A stretch of DNA of 6,076 nucleotides, taken from contig JAFPUX010000031.1 in the NCBI GenBank assembly GCA_017413145.1, positions 1-6,076 of the forward strand, given 5' to 3'. The DNA comes from Kiritimatiellia bacterium. Lineage in GTDB: Bacteria > Verrucomicrobiota > Kiritimatiellia > RFP12 > UBA3636. A program made the translations under genes and the position numbers. Under the pieces are notes generated by a model. That model saw only the letters and a program-made list of their open reading frames with translations, had not been told where the DNA came from and did no database searches. Shown piece by piece: positions 4,274-6,076 of this stretch. Position 1 is the stretch's first letter. Every line of letters starts with the position of its first letter.

Positions 4274-6076
4274 AGCATTTCGATGACGTCGCGAAGGGTC
4301 GGCACCGATCCCGAAAATTCCTTTACCATTTCTCTTGCCTCCCTGAACGATTGTTTCGCCTCGGAAACCGGTTCGTCGAGATCGTCGAAGTCCCCCTTGG
4401 CGACGATTCCGTCCGGCGGCCCCTTCCGGAGGATCGCGGACATGTCCCGAAGGGCCGAAAGATGCCTGGTCAGATTCTTCCGGAAGGGGACGAGAAGCAT
4501 TTCCGGAACGCCGTTCGTTGGCAGGGACGAAAGCGTCGTGACGCGGGCCTCCAGCAATGCGACCGCCTCGCGGCATGCAATGTCCTCGTCCCAGTCGAAG
4601 TCGGCCGACTTCAGGGCTTCCTTGAGCTTGTCCGCCCTTGAGAACGCCTTGGCGAGCAACGCGGAGAAATCGGCGCCCGGACGATCCTTCGTCCCGAAGA
4701 ACGCCTCGCACGAATCCTTGAGGGCGCCGGTTTGCCGGAGAAGATCCAATGCCTCGGCCGGATCGAGCCGGGCCGAACCCCGCGCGGCTTCCTTCACGGA
4801 CACCAGGTCGTTCTCGTCGAAATCCGGCAGCGTTCCGCTTCCCTTCATGAGGGCGACGGCCCGAGCACGGACGTCCTTGGCCGCGGCCGCAAGCGCCTTT
4901 GCCTCGGACCGGCGAGCCGCATCCGTTTCTTCGGAGGCCGCGATGGAAAGCAGCTCCGCGACCGCCATGACCTCCCATGCATCCTGGGCCGTGAAGCGTT
5001 GGCTTCGTTTCATCCGTTCCGATTCGGCGGTAGCCGCCTCTTTCTCCGCCCGGGCGGCGTTTTTCTCCGGAATCTGGTTGCCGGAGCGACCCGACGACGC
5101 CTTCTTTCCGGCCTTCGCCGGCGCGGCGCGTTTGGAAACATCGGGCGCGTCCGTGGAGGAGGAAGCGGCCAAGCGGAATCCTTTCGAGGTAAACCGGTGG
5201 GCACGACCGGCTACGGAATGGCCGGATGGGGACTTCCCGCTCGGCGTCATGCAGTGGTCGGCAGAATCCATCCAACTTCCGCCATAAAAGCCGGCGATGC
5301 CCGCTTCGGCCAGGATGTCCACGAAGGTGTGTTCCTCCACGTTGCCGATCATGTCGAAAAGTCCGAACGCATTCGGCTCCTTCTGCCCGACGGGATGCGG
5401 CCGCTTGCCGGAATTGTCCTGGAACCAGGCGATCCGGCCGAGATCGTCCGGCCCGATTTCCGTTCCGTCCGGAAGCTTGCAGTAGTCCCCCGTCGTTCCG
5501 GCACGGCAGGCGAGCGTCCATTCGGAGGGCGCCGGAAGACGGAAGACGAGACCCGCTTCCTTCGCGGCCGGGGTCGCGTTGAGCTTCTCCAGGAATCCCA
5601 GGCAATCGTCAAGGGAAACGCAGATGGCGGGCAGGTCCGGCGCGACGAAATCCAGGTTGTCGATGGGAATCATGCACGGGCTTCCCGTCACGGCGAACCA
5701 CTCCGCCTGCGTCACCTCGCGCCGTCCGATCAGGAACCCCGTTCCGGGAACGGCCGCCATGTCGGCGACCAAACCCGGGACGGTCTTCCCGGAAACGGCT
5801 TCGCGGACCTTCCGCTCCGCGGCCTCGCGCTTCCTGCTCTGCTCCCGTTCCCTGTCTTCCCGCATTTTCTCGAGTTTCGCCCGCCGTGCTTCCTGGAAAG
5901 CCATCTGTTCCTCTTCCGCGGTCATGGCCCGCAGTCCGTCGAGCGCCTTCGCGATCTCCGCCTCCCCGCGGACCGCGCAAATCCGGAAGCCCGTGGTGAA
6001 CCTTGACTTCCGGTCCTTGAAAAAGGTGTTTTCGGCGGACCAGTCTATTTCTTCCTCCTCCGCATCAGCATCATCA
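4270..6076 (-). CDS. Multidomain SUMF1/FGE-fold protein with helical C-terminal region, 5' end outside window
   Basis: The frame is open from the right edge; 601 codons are visible. The ATG at 5925 is unlikely to be the start. The 50 residues before it include RFTTGFRICAV, which resembles the closing strand of a SUMF1 domain, so at least two such domains appear to be in tandem. Numbering from Met5925: a charged, probably coiled-coil linker at 5-46; a complete SUMF1 domain at about 52-255 with EVTQAEW (70), RLPAPSEW (129), CRAGTTGDY (140), HPVGQKEPNAFGLFDM (177), GNV (194), GGSW (215) and GFRLA (249); then about 295 charged, Ala-rich, probably helical residues that I do not recognise. Where true formylglycine-generating enzymes have two active-site cysteines, this domain has Asp220 and only Cys225, so sulfatase activation cannot be assumed. 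SUMF1 folds also serve as binding or EgtB-like modules. The gene converges on the transporter and is probably regulated separately. Confidence 0.82.
   Translation of the reverse strand, partial: DDADAEEEEIDWSAENTFFKDRKSRFTTGFRICAVRGEAEIAKALDGLRAMTAEEEQMAFQEARRAKLEKMREDREREQSRKREAAERKVREAVSGKTVPGLVADMAAVPGTGFLIGRREVTQAEWFAVTGSPCMIPIDNLDFVAPDLPAICVSLDDCLGFLEKLNATPAAKEAGLVFRLPAPSEWTLACRAGTTGDYCKLPDGTEIGPDDLGRIAWFQDNSGKRPHPVGQKEPNAFGLFDMIGNVEEHTFVDILAEAGIAGFYGGSWMDSADHCMTPSGKSPSGHSVAGRAHRFTSKGFRLAASSSTDAPDVSKRAAPAKAGKKASSGRSGNQIPEKNAARAEKEAATAESERMKRSQRFTAQDAWEVMAVAELLSIAASEETDAARRSEAKALAAAAKDVRARAVALMKGSGTLPDFDENDLVSVKEAARGSARLDPAEALDLLRQTGALKDSCEAFFGTKDRPGADFSALLAKAFSRADKLKEALKSADFDWDEDIACREAVALLEARVTTLSSLPTNGVPEMLLVPFRKNLTRHLSALRDMSAILRKGPPDGIVAKGDFDDLDEPVSEAKQSFREAREMVKEFSGSVPTLRDVIEML

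Noticed and set aside
3899..5605. 568-codon open frame on the minus strand in a second frame across the junction
   Set aside because: It has low-complexity Gly/Arg-rich composition, it runs antisense to ATPase domain 2, and it overlaps the SUMF1 frame, which has recognisable motifs.
4283..6006. Plus-strand open frames opposite the SUMF1 gene
   Set aside because: They show no recognisable domain and are explained as shadows of the minus-strand gene.
5925..6076. Start of the SUMF1 gene at the ATG ending at 5925
   Set aside because: The frame stays open to the window edge, and the upstream codons include RFTTGFRICAV, which looks like the end of another SUMF1 domain.

Overview
The window looks like GC-rich DNA from a Gram-negative bacterium. 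It holds two convergent transcription units with no intergenic space. The plus-strand unit (1-4273) is the membrane and ATPase part of a YejABEF-type peptide ABC importer. The 3' part of yejB enters from the left edge. A single long reading frame follows, in which a YejE-like permease runs without a stop codon into a YejF-like double ATPase. The minus-strand unit (6076-4270) is the 3' part of a gene for a multidomain protein with formylglycine-generating-enzyme/sulfatase-modifying-factor (SUMF1) folds. The high GC, the multi-SUMF1 protein and the repeat-riddled genes suggest a PVC-superphylum bacterium (Verrucomicrobiota/Kiritimatiellota-like). That placement is inference from general knowledge, not from a marker gene.

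Layout: 1-920 yejB (5' end outside the window); 917-4273 yejE-yejF fusion, whose ATG overlaps the yejB stop by 4 bp; 4270-6076 (minus) SUMF1 protein, 5' end outside the window. The two units meet tail to tail, and their TAG stops share one CTAG palindrome at 4270-4273. YejB and the YejE part would form the two-subunit membrane channel, and the YejF part carries both nucleotide-binding domains. The substrate-binding protein (YejA) is not in view and may lie upstream.

The unusual content is inside the transporter genes. The segment of yejE between its first and second membrane helices carries four short tandem arrays: two (cactcgt)n, one (aaccaccN)n and one (aatgcgc)n. A fifth array, the reverse complement of cactcgt, lies in the YejF part. 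All are read through in frame. The reverse array would carry in-frame TGA stops if its units were canonical, and at exactly the two positions concerned the T is an A. Two of the cactcgt arrays are followed immediately, on the same side, by a perfect GC-rich palindrome. A separate, larger palindrome sits in the permease-ATPase linker. Together these look like a family of small expandable or insertable repeat modules that has colonised coding sequence without breaking it. Slippage of the 7- or 8-bp units would shift the frame, so on/off switching of the transporter is a testable possibility.
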